DNA of 64,000 nucleotides from Catonella massiliensis (lineage in GTDB: Bacteria; Bacillota; Clostridia; Lachnospirales; Lachnospiraceae), in assembly GCF_016651435.1 (NCBI RefSeq), contig NZ_JAEPRJ010000001.1, positions 2,542,001-2,606,000 of the forward strand, written 5' to 3'. Every line of letters starts with the position of its first letter. Position 1 is the first letter of the stretch. The translations under genes and the position numbers were made by a program. Below, piece after piece: positions 8,765 through 17,619 of the stretch. The notes beneath the pieces are model-generated. The model saw only the letters and a list, made by a program, of their open reading frames with translations, ran no database searches and was not told the DNA's origin.

Positions 8765-10102
8765 TTACCTCACATCCTTATACATTGCTGAAATTTCTTC
8801 TATATTTACTCCCCTGCGGTACTTCGCCCTAAGACGGTTCATCTTCCACATAAGCCTTAGCTTCCTTATGGGGCCTCCCTTAAAACGTCTTGTACTGGTG
8901 TATATTCTATGTCTTGCCATACCAAGCTTTATGCCCTTTTCCTTGAGGGTAAGGGATAGCTGGTAGTCCTCCATTATAGGTAAGTCAGGATACATACCTA
9001 TTTCCATAAATAAATCCCTGTCTATGACTATGCCCTGGTCGCCAAACATTACCTTCCTGTCAAACACCCTGTGGTTGCTTATATACCTGCAGATAAACAT
9101 CAGTGGTGAAAGGCTCTTAAAGGCTATACCAAAGCAGCCTGCTCTGTATACCTCCATAAGGTCAAGGATTTCTTTTAGTGGGTTAGGCGGTAGAGTGCTG
9201 TCACAGTGTAAGAAGAATAAAATGTCTGCCTCTACGCTAAGTGCCCCAAGGTTCATTTGGTTGTTGCGGCCTTTCTTAGAATGAAGCAGCCTGAACTTGC
9301 TCTCTTCAATCAGCTTTGCCGTATTGTCTGTGCTTCCGCCGTCCACAAAGACTATCTCACATCTATCCTTTATCCCTTTAAGCTGGTTCATAAGGCTTAC
9401 GATAGTCTCTTCTTCATTATATGTTGGAATGATTATTGCTATACTTTTATTCTCTTTAAGAAAGATTGCAGTATGAGTTTTTCTAAAATCCAAATCTGTC
9501 CTGATTATCCCATAATAAGCCTTTATATCCTCTTTAGTATCTATGTCTCTAAGTCTTCTGCCTGTCCCAAGGCTTAGCCCCATATCCTCTATCTTCTGCT
9601 TTGTATTCTCAAATACGCTGCCTGTGCCATAGCCCTCTATATCAAATATTTCCTTATTGGCCTTCTTCATCCCCACGAGGTAATAGCCTCCATCCTCGGT
9701 AGGAGATAGGACTATGTCATTATTCTCTAAGAATGTAAAGGAGCTTTCTATATCCTCTGCTAAGAGCAAAGGGATATCTGTTCCACTAAGACTCACTGCC
9801 TCCGCCCCTTCAGCTAGAACCTCAGATATAGCATTATACATCTTATCTCCAAGGTCCTCTCCCCTCTGTTCTCTATAAGTTTTATCATCACCGAATATGT
9901 TTTTAATAATACTTACATCTCCCTCAGGAAGATAGTAGATATAGGTCTTTACAGAGGCATCCAGGCCATTTAGAGTCCGCGCCAGGTCTTTAAGCATAGC
10001 AATATGAAGCCCCACGCACTGCTTTGGCGTATAGTAGGGAAGCAGGCGGGTCTTTGTCTTATGTTCCAGCGGAATCCTTGTAAATACAATAAAAGCCTTC
10101 AT
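8765..10102 (-). CDS. Fused DUF2064 and GT2 glycosyltransferase (arsenosugar-type families)
   Basis: 445 aa, two domains. Residues 1-200 match the DUF2064/TIGR04282 type nucleotidyl- or glycosyltransferase (SLSGTDIPLL, SPTEDGGYYLVGM). Residues about 215-445 match TIGR04283-type GT2 enzymes (AIIIPTYNEEETI, IVFVDGGSTDNT, NNQMNLGA, FLHCDSTLPP). Both families are named after arsenosugar biosynthesis but occur widely without arsenic genes. The two are usually neighbouring genes, and here they are joined. Its neighbours are a kinase-like gene (1 bp) and an Fe-S protein gene. The product sugar conjugate is unknown, and no ArsS or ArsM gene is seen in the window. Confidence 0.82.
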   Translation of the reverse strand: MKAFIVFTRIPLEHKTKTRLLPYYTPKQCVGLHIAMLKDLARTLNGLDASVKTYIYYLPEGDVSIIKNIFGDDKTYREQRGEDLGDKMYNAISEVLAEGAEAVSLSGTDIPLLLAEDIESSFTFLENNDIVLSPTEDGGYYLVGMKKANKEIFDIEGYGTGSVFENTKQKIEDMGLSLGTGRRLRDIDTKEDIKAYYGIIRTDLDFRKTHTAIFLKENKSIAIIIPTYNEEETIVSLMNQLKGIKDRCEIVFVDGGSTDNTAKLIEESKFRLLHSKKGRNNQMNLGALSVEADILFFLHCDSTLPPNPLKEILDLMEVYRAGCFGIAFKSLSPLMFICRYISNHRVFDRKVMFGDQGIVIDRDLFMEIGMYPDLPIMEDYQLSLTLKEKGIKLGMARHRIYTSTRRFKGGPIRKLRLMWKMNRLRAKYRRGVNIEEISAMYKDVR

Positions 10103-10203
10103 CTATCTGCCCCCCTTCTACATCAATATCTGCTGCTTCTTATTCTAACATGGGGTGAGAGTAAATTACAACCATATTGCATTACAATTCCATTGCCATA
10201 ATT

Positions 10204-11181
10204 TTACTTAAACTTGGTCTTTGCCCTGTTCGTCCAGGAATTCTTATAATCCGCCTTCTCTCCCGTTCCAAGGATTAGAGGAAGGAAATGGTCCATAGAA
10301 CAGCCTCTGCCTGAAAGAGTACCTGCACAGGTACCGCAGTAACTTATAAGCCCTTCATGTCCCTGTTCCTTTAGCTTCTTAGGCATATCATCTGAAAGCT
10401 CCCTTTCCTTTACCATGGCGCATCCACCCATTCCACAGCACTGTACACCCTTTACAAAGTCTAAGTCACCGCTTAAGAAAGGCTTTAGATACTCCATCCA
10501 TTTTTTGTTTTCCCTGTCCGGGCAAGGAAGGAAGATGTCGGCATTTACATCTATCTTGTTGCCAAGCCCGAGTTCAGCGAGCTTTTCATAGATTACGGTA
10601 ATCTTCACATTAAGCCTATCACCAAAGTGATAGTAGCAGTTAGGGCAGAGCAAAATAAGTTCCTCTATACCATGTCTTTTAATATAGTCATTTATCCTGT
10701 CTATTATCTTATTCTCTTCCTTTACAAGACCAAGCTCCGCTATAGGCTTGCCACAGCAGTCATAGACAGTATCTATGTCCGCCACATCCTTTAAGAGCTT
10801 TGAGAGGTAGGCTATAGTCTTTGGAAAGTAAGATGGGAAGTTACATCCCGGAAATAAAAGGCTCTTTGACTTTCCTTTTCTATAATTCTTAAATATATAG
10901 TTCTTCTTCTCAAAAAGTAATGCCCCGTAGCCCTTTTGCTTGAGACCGTACTTACCTTCTTTTACTTCATCAGTCCTCATATCAAGGATAATCTGCCTTC
11001 CATCTATGTCCTTCGGACAGACTCTTGTACATTCGCCGCAGAGGAAGCAGCTGTATTTTAACTCTCTAAGCCTGTCCACATCCCCTATAGTAATACCATA
11101 CTTAGTGAGGAATGAACAGTGCTTGGTACAAAGGTGGCAGTTTATACATTTACTTGCATCTGTATGCTTGATTTTACCCAT
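10204..11181 (-). CDS. Fe-S oxidoreductase with two 4Fe-4S motifs and CCG domains
   Basis: 325 aa. Two ferredoxin clusters are visible (CINCHLCTKHC and CFLCGECTRVCP), followed by two cysteine-rich CCG motifs (CCGKPIAELG and CCGMGGC), as in HdrD/GlpC-like and lactate-oxidation proteins. I use the ATG at 11179-11181, which has GGAG six bases upstream, in place of the in-frame TTG four codons earlier. It probably moves electrons or reduces a disulfide-like bond in the pathway of the neighbouring YdjY-like and TVP38 proteins. A partner protein is not obvious. Confidence 0.82.
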   Translation of the reverse strand: MGKIKHTDASKCINCHLCTKHCSFLTKYGITIGDVDRLRELKYSCFLCGECTRVCPKDIDGRQIILDMRTDEVKEGKYGLKQKGYGALLFEKKNYIFKNYRKGKSKSLLFPGCNFPSYFPKTIAYLSKLLKDVADIDTVYDCCGKPIAELGLVKEENKIIDRINDYIKRHGIEELILLCPNCYYHFGDRLNVKITVIYEKLAELGLGNKIDVNADIFLPCPDRENKKWMEYLKPFLSGDLDFVKGVQCCGMGGCAMVKERELSDDMPKKLKEQGHEGLISYCGTCAGTLSGRGCSMDHFLPLILGTGEKADYKNSWTNRAKTKFK

Positions 11182-11269
11182 ATTATTCTCCAATTTAACT
11201 CAAATTATTATTCATCTATATGTGTTTAGAAATTCCAGACGATTCTCTTAATTCATCTATAGATTCATC

Positions 11270-12001
11270 TTATTCAGACTTTTTCTCAGAGCTTTCCTTG
11301 TTTTCTTCAGAAATTTCCTTCGGCATCTCCTTATCTACCACAAACTTCCTAAAGAGGTAGGCTGTAAGGAAGACCACCACTGCAAGAGCTATCGCTATCC
11401 CTATGTATAATACCCTGTTCTTACTGTCAGCAAAGCCTGCTGTTCCCACCGTATACATAGCAGTACCCGGGAGGATGAAGATAAAAGTAAATATAGAATA
11501 GGTGGATAGCTTTATATCAGTGATTCCGTATGCAAAGTTCTGAAGATTGAAAGGAAAGAGTGGCACAAGCCTTGTTATCATAAGTACAAAGACTCCGTTC
11601 TTCTTCATATCATCAAAAAGATACTTTTTAAGATACTTATTCTTCATAGCCATAGGCTTAATCTGGTCTCTAAGAAAGAACCTTCCCGCTATAAATGCTA
11701 CTATTGCACCAATGCTCGCTGCCAGGGTACAAAGCAAGGTACCCCAGAATGCGTCAAAGAGTATGCCTGCAGCTATCGCAAAGCTCACCCCCGGAAGGGC
11801 AAGAAGAACGCTGCCTGCAACGGTGGCGGCCACATAGATAACAGCCGCCAGTAGAAAGTTGTCAGCAACCACTGTCTTAAGCTCCATCAGCTTATCCATC
11901 TTAAGGTAAGAAGACAGCCCTAAGAAATGATTAGCTATCACAACTACAGCAATAATAAGTACAAATATAATTATCTTTTTTGTAGATTTATTTAGTTTCA
12001 T
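11270..12001 (-). CDS. TVP38/TMEM64 (DedA-superfamily) membrane protein
   Basis: 243 aa with about six membrane segments. The family core is present: ALPGVSFAIAAGILFDAFWGT, then FFLRD, then MITRLVPLFPFNLQNFAYGITDI. The tail is charged and cytosolic (acidic, Lys/Glu rich). DedA-superfamily proteins act in lipid flipping and membrane homeostasis; the TVP38 group is less clear. It is the first well-formed gene of the minus-strand unit and faces a second TVP38 gene across a divergent promoter region, as YdjX and YdjZ do in E. coli. Confidence 0.85.
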   Translation of the reverse strand: MKLNKSTKKIIIFVLIIAVVVIANHFLGLSSYLKMDKLMELKTVVADNFLLAAVIYVAATVAGSVLLALPGVSFAIAAGILFDAFWGTLLCTLAASIGAIVAFIAGRFFLRDQIKPMAMKNKYLKKYLFDDMKKNGVFVLMITRLVPLFPFNLQNFAYGITDIKLSTYSIFTFIFILPGTAMYTVGTAGFADSKNRVLYIGIAIALAVVVFLTAYLFRKFVVDKEMPKEISEENKESSEKKSE

Positions 12002-12155
12002 TTTTTCCTCTCAAATTCACTATCAGGGTTATAATAATCAAAATTCCAACAATCACATATACTATCCCATTTAAGTAATAGTATCTCGTCTTTTCTTTCT
12101 CCTTATCTGTTTTTTGCCCAAAATATCTCGTAATCTTGTATATAATAAGAGATAT
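11988..12155 (-). pseudogene. Small membrane-protein reading frame without a start
   Basis: A frame of about 55 codons runs from just after an in-frame TAG (12156-12158) to a TAA inside the first codons of the TVP38 gene. It encodes a Lys/Glu-rich stretch followed by one strong membrane helix (GIVYVIVGILIIITLIV). No ATG, GTG or TTG stands at a good place. An overlapping frame beginning with ATG at 12172-12174 reads towards a similar Tyr-rich segment and then stops, so a frameshifted short gene is likely. It is too short to name. Confidence 0.35.
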
Positions 12156-12255
12156 CTACAGACATTCCTTTCATTTTACACGCAGCTATATTATTATTCA
12201 AATAGATTTTCTCTATAATTGTATGCATTTATCAGAAAATACAATAAGATTTTTT

Positions 12256-12284
12256 TTGTATTTTCTCTTAAGGTATGTTATAAT
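12256..12284 (+). promoter_or_regulatory. Promoter of the YdjY-like gene
   Basis: TTGTAT (12256-12261) and TATAAT (12279-12284) lie 17 bp apart, about 70 bp before the ATG. The rest of the roughly 350-bp divergent region is AT-rich and, apart from the small frame next to the TVP38 gene, shows nothing else I can name. Confidence 0.6.
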
Positions 12285-12352
12285 CCACTAGATGTGTAGG
12301 CTTTGTAGTCATTATAAAGCCATTATTTACCTAAAAGAACGGAGGAAAGAAA

Positions 12353-13138
12353 ATGAAAACAAAAAGAACTTTAATCGCTGCACTTCTTTGTGCAACCATG
12401 GCACTTACTGTAGGTTGTGGCGGACAGTCTAGTGCAAACAAGACTTCAAGCACTACTGCTTCAGCTAAGGCTTCAAGCACTGCTGCTTCTACAACAAGCA
12501 CTGCTGCTTCAAGCAAGGCTTCAAGTACAGCAAGTGCTGCAAAAAGCACAGCTTCTAACGCCGCTGCTGATGAAGTAGATGGCGTATCTCTTGCTAACCC
12601 AATTAAGATTGACAAGGAAGCTAAGACAGTTACCGTTTTATGTAGTGTAAACGGTCAGTACTTTACACAGCCAACCAGACACGCATCCGTATTTAAGGAT
12701 GGCAGTAACGGTACAAAGTCAATATTCACAGCTTATGGCACTGCCCTTGATTTCTATGATGCACTCATTGCAATCGGTGCAAAAGAAGGCGGCAACATGA
12801 CTGTAGACAATAAGGAAACCACTCACGTTGAGGGAGATCCTATCAAGTGTGAAGTTACCTGGAACGGTGCAGGTAAGTACTATGACTACAACGAAGTAAT
12901 TATCGACAGCAACAAGAAGCCTATTGAGATGAGATTTGGCGGAAACCGCAAGACTGCAGAAGCTAAGAACACAGGCTGCTTATCCTGCCTTGATTCTTGT
13001 CCTGTAGGTATCGTTTCAAATACTACTTATACATATGGCGCCGTTGAGACCAGAGGAGAGGTTGGCTTTACCGGTAATGCTGATATTCTTCCTGAAGATG
13101 GAACTTATGTAGCTGTTAAGTACACACTCGAGAAGTAA
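12353..13138 (+). CDS. YdjY-like Fe-S lipoprotein
   Basis: 261 aa. It has a lipoprotein signal peptide (lipobox VGC, Cys at about 22), a 55-residue Ser/Ala/Thr low-complexity linker, then a globular domain with KTVTVLCSVNGQY, EGDPIKCEVTWNG and a Cys motif CLSCLDSCPVG. These fit the YdjY domain, annotated in E. coli as a putative ferredoxin-like protein and located between two TVP38 genes. Here too it precedes a TVP38 gene. The extracellular location and three closely spaced Cys suggest metal, Fe-S or thiol chemistry at the membrane surface; the function is unknown. The linker composition is almost the same as in the YnjB-like lipoprotein. Confidence 0.8.
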   Translation: MKTKRTLIAALLCATMALTVGCGGQSSANKTSSTTASAKASSTAASTTSTAASSKASSTASAAKSTASNAAADEVDGVSLANPIKIDKEAKTVTVLCSVNGQYFTQPTRHASVFKDGSNGTKSIFTAYGTALDFYDALIAIGAKEGGNMTVDNKETTHVEGDPIKCEVTWNGAGKYYDYNEVIIDSNKKPIEMRFGGNRKTAEAKNTGCLSCLDSCPVGIVSNTTYTYGAVETRGEVGFTGNADILPEDGTYVAVKYTLEK

Positions 13139-13151
13139 TTTAATAACCAAT

Positions 13152-13202
13152 GCCACAGGCAGAGCCAATTTAGCCTTTTGCACTAAACTGCATGCCTGTG
13201 GC
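13152..13202 (+). terminator. Intercistronic hairpin, possible attenuator
   Basis: GCCACAGGC (13152-13160) pairs perfectly with GCCTGTGGC (13194-13202) over a 33-nt loop, followed by TTCTTT. It lies between the YdjY-like gene and the TVP38 gene, so it may lower expression of the second gene or protect the first transcript. Confidence 0.5.
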
Positions 13203-13225
13203 TTCTTTCCTAAAAGGAGGACATT

Positions 13226-14434
13226 GTGAGAAAGTTAAGAGCCATATTTTACAACGCTACTATGTGCTTACCTATAGCTTACATCCTCGGTATCTTATTT
13301 TCACTTAGTAATAGCTACCAGATGATGATTAACCTTGCTTTGGTTATGTACATACCTGTTGCCTTCGGCATCATGCTTGGTATTGCATTCAACAATATCA
13401 CAACAAAATACCTTTTCTTCATCTATGAAGGTATTCTTATCGTGATGGCACTTATATTTGGTAAGATACCAAATATCCTTTACTTAACTAAAGAAGCGCT
13501 TAGTTTACCACCAAACGTATCAGTTAACGCAATGAAGGTGCCTTTCATCATCTTTGTCGTAGTTGTAAATATCATAAATATCTACATAACCCTTACACTC
13601 GGTAAATATCAGAAGATATATACCAAAGCAGAGCTTAAGGAAATCAAAGAAAAAGAGGCTAAGCTTAGTGACCTCAGAGAAGAAAAGAGCGAAGAAGAAA
13701 TTCGTGAAATCAAGAGTAAGAGAAAGAAACTTAGATATATTGCGCTTGCAGGCATTGTAATCTTCTTCATCGTTTACTTTGCTTTTGCAGACTTTAGAAA
13801 TAATCTCAATACTGCTTTTGCTACCATATCAAAGCTTGATACAACTGTAGTTATAGAGTATCTTAAGTCATTTGGTCCTCTTACCGCTGTAGTTTCATTC
13901 ATACTTATGATACTTCAGTCAATAGCGGCTCCTATCCCTGCCTTCCTCATCACCCTTTCAAATGCAGCCATCTTCGGCTGGGTATGGGGTGCGGTTCTCT
14001 CCTGGTCTTCAGCAATGGTAGGTGCAGCTCTCTGCTTCTTCCTTGCAAGAGCACTTGGTAGAGATGTAGTAGAGAAACTTACCAGCAAGGGTGCTATGGA
14101 AAGCGTAGACGTATTCTTTGAAAGATATGGAAAATATGCAATCTTAATCTGCCGTCTCCTTCCTTTCGTATCATTTGACTTTGTAAGCTACGGCGCAGGT
14201 CTTACCAATATGGGCTTCTGGTCTTTCTTTATTGCTACAGGTATAGGCCAGCTTCCTGCAACCATCGTTTATTCTTATGTAGGCGGTACACTTTCAGGTG
14301 GAGCACAGAAGCTTTTCGTAGGCCTCCTTTCACTCTTTGCACTTTCAATCGTAATCGGTATAATCAAGAAAATCTATAACGATAAGCACAAGGTAGAGAA
14401 GGAAAAAGGAATCGAGCTTCCTACTGAAGAATAA
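13226..14434 (+). CDS. TVP38/TMEM64 membrane protein with N-terminal extension
   Basis: 402 aa, GTG start with a perfect AGGAGG six bases upstream. Residues 1-140 add about four membrane helices not found in short TVP38 proteins, followed by a charged cytosolic stretch (Lys/Glu, about 140-175). The C-terminal half has the family core: PIPAFLITLSNAAIFGWVWG, FFLARALGRD, RLLPFVSFDFVSYGAGLT. With the YdjY-like gene it forms a two-gene unit, divergent from the other TVP38 gene. The tail is charged and cytosolic. Confidence 0.85.
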   Translation: MRKLRAIFYNATMCLPIAYILGILFSLSNSYQMMINLALVMYIPVAFGIMLGIAFNNITTKYLFFIYEGILIVMALIFGKIPNILYLTKEALSLPPNVSVNAMKVPFIIFVVVVNIINIYITLTLGKYQKIYTKAELKEIKEKEAKLSDLREEKSEEEIREIKSKRKKLRYIALAGIVIFFIVYFAFADFRNNLNTAFATISKLDTTVVIEYLKSFGPLTAVVSFILMILQSIAAPIPAFLITLSNAAIFGWVWGAVLSWSSAMVGAALCFFLARALGRDVVEKLTSKGAMESVDVFFERYGKYAILICRLLPFVSFDFVSYGAGLTNMGFWSFFIATGIGQLPATIVYSYVGGTLSGGAQKLFVGLLSLFALSIVIGIIKKIYNDKHKVEKEKGIELPTEE

Positions 14435-14501
14435 AAACTTATGCCATAAATATATCTCTTTTAGATGTGTATAAGAATATCAGAGAAGTTATTTGCAATA
14501 C

Positions 14502-14540
14502 AAACGGGCTGTCTGCTGGGGTGTAGACAGCCCGTTTTTT
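14502..14540. terminator. Strong rho-independent terminator
   Basis: AAACGGGCTGTCT (14502-14514) pairs with AGACAGCCCGTTT (14525-14537), ending in TTTTTT on the plus strand and A-rich on the other side. It closes the YdjY-TVP38 unit and may also work in reverse. Confidence 0.85.
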
Positions 14541-14565
14541 CTTTCTATGTAAAGTTTCTTGTAAA

Positions 14566-14596
14566 ATGAGGGCATCAAAATATATGACACCCTCAT
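14566..14596 (-). terminator. Terminator of the M42 peptidase gene
   Basis: ATGAGGG (14566-14572) pairs with CCCTCAT (14590-14596), with a T-run on the minus strand after the stem. It lies 36 bp past the peptidase stop. Confidence 0.65.
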
Positions 14597-14631
14597 CTTT
14601 TATTTCTTTGTCTAGGCTTATAAATCCCGTC

Positions 14632-15666
14632 TTACTGAATATAATGTAAAATCAGCTCTACAGTAGCCATAAGGCCCTGTATGTGTGTTCTCTCCATGCC
14701 ATGAGAAGCTGCAACACCAGGTCCTATAAGGGCGCAGCGCACATCATGTCCTGCCCTCCAGGCTGCGATGGCATCTGAGGAATACATAGGATAGATGTCG
14801 GTAACATAAGGGAGATTATGCTTTTTGCTAAGCTCTACAAGCTTGGTTGTCATGTCATAGTCATAAGGACCTGAGCTGTCTTTTGCACAGATGGATACAT
14901 CTGTCTCCCTGCAGTTAAGGTCATCTCCTATACAGCCCATATCCACTACCAAAAGCTCCTTCATGTCCTTTGGAAGAGTAGCACCACCGTAGCCTATCTC
15001 CTCATGAACTGAGAAGCAGAGATAGGTCTTGTGCTTTGGCTTAATGCCAAGCTCCTTAAATATGGTAAGCAGAGTAATGAAGATACCTGCGCAGGCCTTA
15101 TCATCTATAAAGCGTGACTTAAGGAAGCCTGAGGAAGTAAAGGTAGTCTTAGGGTCGTAGCAGACAAAGTCTCCTGCGGCTATGCCAAGCTTCACCACAT
15201 CTTCCTTGGAGCGAACCACCTCATCCAGACGGATAACCATATTTTCAGCTTCTCTTGGGTGGGTATTGGCATCCTTAAATACGTGCTTGGCTGGAGTTTC
15301 AGATATAACTGTTCCCTCATACACCTTGCCTTCTCTTGTGTATATACGGCAGTATTCGCCGTCAAGACTAGGTGTGACAGGTGAGCCTACTACAGTAAAG
15401 GTAAGGTCTCCGTTAGCCTTAATGGAGCGGACCATAAGCCCTAAGGTATCGAGGTGGGCAGACATACCAAGTGGCTCACTGTCATCCTCTCCTTCAACCT
15501 CAACCACTACATTGCCCAGATTGTTCTGAGTACACTTATAGCCAAGGTCAGTTACCATCTTCTTTACAAGCTCTGTAGCATTGTGGGTAAATCCCGAAGG
15601 ACTGTCAACACTCATAAGTGCCTTGATATTGCTTATAAGAAGCTCTTCATATTTCTTTAGTTCCAT
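14632..15666 (-). CDS. M42 family metallo-aminopeptidase
   Basis: 344 aa from the ATG at 15664-15666, which has CGGAGG eight bases upstream; an upstream in-frame start would give a 29-residue hydrophobic tail not seen in the family. Metal ligands are visible in order: SAHLDTLG (His, Asp), FIDDKA (bridging Asp), SVHEEIGYGG (Glu-Glu), VVDMG and GVAASHGMERTHIQGL (His). These are the M42 (PepA/FrvX-like) dizinc or dicobalt sites. It would trim N-terminal residues from cytosolic peptides and probably forms a large dodecamer, as known for the family. It is a single-gene unit with a terminator. Confidence 0.92.
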   Translation of the reverse strand: MELKKYEELLISNIKALMSVDSPSGFTHNATELVKKMVTDLGYKCTQNNLGNVVVEVEGEDDSEPLGMSAHLDTLGLMVRSIKANGDLTFTVVGSPVTPSLDGEYCRIYTREGKVYEGTVISETPAKHVFKDANTHPREAENMVIRLDEVVRSKEDVVKLGIAAGDFVCYDPKTTFTSSGFLKSRFIDDKACAGIFITLLTIFKELGIKPKHKTYLCFSVHEEIGYGGATLPKDMKELLVVDMGCIGDDLNCRETDVSICAKDSSGPYDYDMTTKLVELSKKHNLPYVTDIYPMYSSDAIAAWRAGHDVRCALIGPGVAASHGMERTHIQGLMATVELILHYIQ

Positions 15667-15745
15667 AGTGTAAACCTCCGTAAATGTGATTGTTATGTGA
15701 ATAATATACAATGTTCCAACAAATAATCTATCACATTTGGGGATA

Positions 15746-15788
15746 AATAACAAGGGCTATGACATATTTGCCATAACCCTTGTTATTT
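15746..15788. terminator. Long stem at the edge of the repeat element
   Basis: AAATAACAAGGG and CCCTTGTTATTT flank a partly paired 19-nt centre that includes CTATG/CATAA. The right arm runs into the GTTATTTGAAAAAG start of the repeat element that follows, so the stem could belong to the element or be an older terminator. Confidence 0.45.
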
Positions 15789-16203
15789 GAAAAAGTAAAT
15801 TCCACATTAGTTTGGATTTTACTTATTCTATACACCACATCTTTAACTATGGACTTTACTTATTCCATACATCATACTTTTACCTATAGACTTTACTGAT
15901 TCCATGATTAAAATATATTGGGTTAGATTCATCAGGTTAAGGTTTTATATACAAACTGCTTCTTAAGCCATCTTATGTATGTAATGGATGCCCTGACAGA
16001 AACATTGACATGCCACGTACTGTAAGAATGCGTCCAAGAAAAAATAAGAGATAAACCGGTATTTCCGGTTACAAGATGAGTTCTCATACCACAATAAGGG
16101 AGGGGCGGAAGTTACTTATTCCGAATTTTGGAATGTATCCTCGGCTCCTGTTTGCTATACGGTAAAAAAGAGAGAACTATGCTTGTAAGGCTGATTATGG
16201 CAG
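15781..16203. repeat. MITE-like repeat, long copy
   Basis: No gene is seen here. The left edge GAAAAAGTAAATTCCAC and the segment CGGAAGTTACTTATTCC (about 16107-16123) are imperfect inverted ends. Inside are 2.5 tandem copies of a 37-bp unit (15814-15850, 15851-15887, then partial), a short hairpin AACCGG/CCGGTT (16054-16070), and little else. The right part (about 16113-16200, with GGAATGTATCC, GGCTCCTGTTTG and AAGGCTGATTATGG) recurs at 27410-27500. A short relative of the left part lies at 19670-19740. Confidence 0.55.
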
Positions 16204-16204
16204 G

Positions 16205-17545
16205 TTATATTTTTTTAGAAAAATTAACCATAGACAACTTTGAAAACAAATCCAGAAATTCTTTATTCTGATTGATAGATGAATTTACCATATCAGAAAT
16301 CACACTACTGTGTATGCCATATACAAAAAGTTTATGTGGCATTTTATCATAAAAAATCTTAAGGTTTGTACCCATAGGTATATCAAGTTTAATTTTATCA
16401 AAAAACTCATCAAGAGCCTTCTTTATAACTCTATGTAGCGGTAAATCATCTTCTTTTTGTGTCTTTTGGTAGGCTGCAATCTTTCCGGAAGGTACTGTAA
16501 AAGGCTCTCCTTTAGATAGGAGTTTGATTCCGTCCTTAGAAAGCTCATAATCATCCACTCCTTTTTCCTTTGCCATATCGTGTATCCAGCCATTTTGCCC
16601 TACTCCGTATTTATATTTTTGCCGTACATCAAGCAAGTGACCATCCTTAAACTCAATATCAGTAAAGGCATTTTCTTTATAAATACCTTTTTCTGAAAAG
16701 TATTTCACATCTGACCTTAACAGGCCTAATGCTGCCCTCTGTTCGGTCGGAGTATTGCCTTTGGTTGCATTTTTAACGCCCTCTGCGACTTTTTCTAGAA
16801 TATTCTCTCCATCCTTTGTGAAAAAGCTGCCGTCCCTTGCTTCCAAATCCCTCATATCATAGCCGGTATAACGGTAAATTTTATTGGCTAAATTCCAAAG
16901 CCTGCTCTTTTCAAGGCTGTACTGCTCAGACTTCCCAAGGGATGAAGCTGACTGAACAATATGCAATGATAAGACATCAGCATTCTTTCCTTGGTTTAAA
17001 ACAGTTTCAATCTTTTGTTTTAAATTATCATCTATCTTTCCTAAAACAGTTATCCTCTTAGTATATAAATCGCTCCTAAAGGTCAGGGAAACTCCGTTTG
17101 GAATACGAATGCCATTTTCTTCAAAGAGTTTAGATACCTGAAAGTCCATGTTAAGCCTGTCATGAATAGCTCTTCTAAAGCTCTCTATTTCTCCATGAAT
17201 TCTAGGTGCTTCATAGCCGCGGTAAGCATAGTCTATAACAGAAACATTAGGTTTTCCGCCCTTTAAAACTTTCATCTCGTTAATATATGCATCCATACGA
17301 TTTCCTGAACTAAGATTACCATCTAAAACCTGATAGTGTAAGTAGGTTGGGTCGAAATATTTTCTACGTATATGATCTTCTGGATCAGCAAAAGACTTGT
17401 TTTTGCGATTGATTTCTTCATACATTTTATCAATTTTGTCTTTTAACTCTACTGACGGTCCCTTATATGAATTCTGAGCTGTTCGTCCTTCCAGTTGGTA
17501 GGAAGGACTACCAGCGTTAGGCGTAGTAGTCCTTGTAATATCCAT
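16205..17545 (-). CDS. Unknown protein, DUF4885-like
   Basis: About 446 aa if the ATG at 17543-17545 is used (AAAGGA lies 12 bases upstream; an ATG four codons earlier is an alternative). No signal peptide or membrane segment is seen. The N-terminus is polar and disordered; the middle has mixed helices and strands (LTFRSDLYTKRITVLGKID, GYDMRDLEARDGSFFTKDG); the C-terminus has LKIFYDKMPHKLFVYG. I recall a similar architecture under DUF4885 in Clostridia, but cannot confirm it. It sits alone between a repeat and the IS110 element, without visible partners. Function unknown. Confidence 0.6.
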   Translation of the reverse strand: MDITRTTTPNAGSPSYQLEGRTAQNSYKGPSVELKDKIDKMYEEINRKNKSFADPEDHIRRKYFDPTYLHYQVLDGNLSSGNRMDAYINEMKVLKGGKPNVSVIDYAYRGYEAPRIHGEIESFRRAIHDRLNMDFQVSKLFEENGIRIPNGVSLTFRSDLYTKRITVLGKIDDNLKQKIETVLNQGKNADVLSLHIVQSASSLGKSEQYSLEKSRLWNLANKIYRYTGYDMRDLEARDGSFFTKDGENILEKVAEGVKNATKGNTPTEQRAALGLLRSDVKYFSEKGIYKENAFTDIEFKDGHLLDVRQKYKYGVGQNGWIHDMAKEKGVDDYELSKDGIKLLSKGEPFTVPSGKIAAYQKTQKEDDLPLHRVIKKALDEFFDKIKLDIPMGTNLKIFYDKMPHKLFVYGIHSSVISDMVNSSINQNKEFLDLFSKLSMVNFSKKI

Positions 17546-17619
17546 ATTTATTTCCATTCCTTTCGCTTTGCTCAAGGCACAAAACGTTATGAAAATGTTT
17601 CCTTGAGCCTATTTTTTAT

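Noticed and set aside
8765..11193. A true arsenosugar pathway
   Set aside because: The glycosyltransferase families carry that name, but no arsenic methylase, ArsS or arsenic regulator is in the window.
12001..12352. Riboswitch in the divergent region
   Set aside because: I found a promoter and a small frame but no multi-stem leader of a known class.
12331..12615. Minus-strand Ala/Val-rich 94-codon frame
   Set aside because: It is the antisense of the Ser/Ala linker of the YdjY-like lipoprotein.
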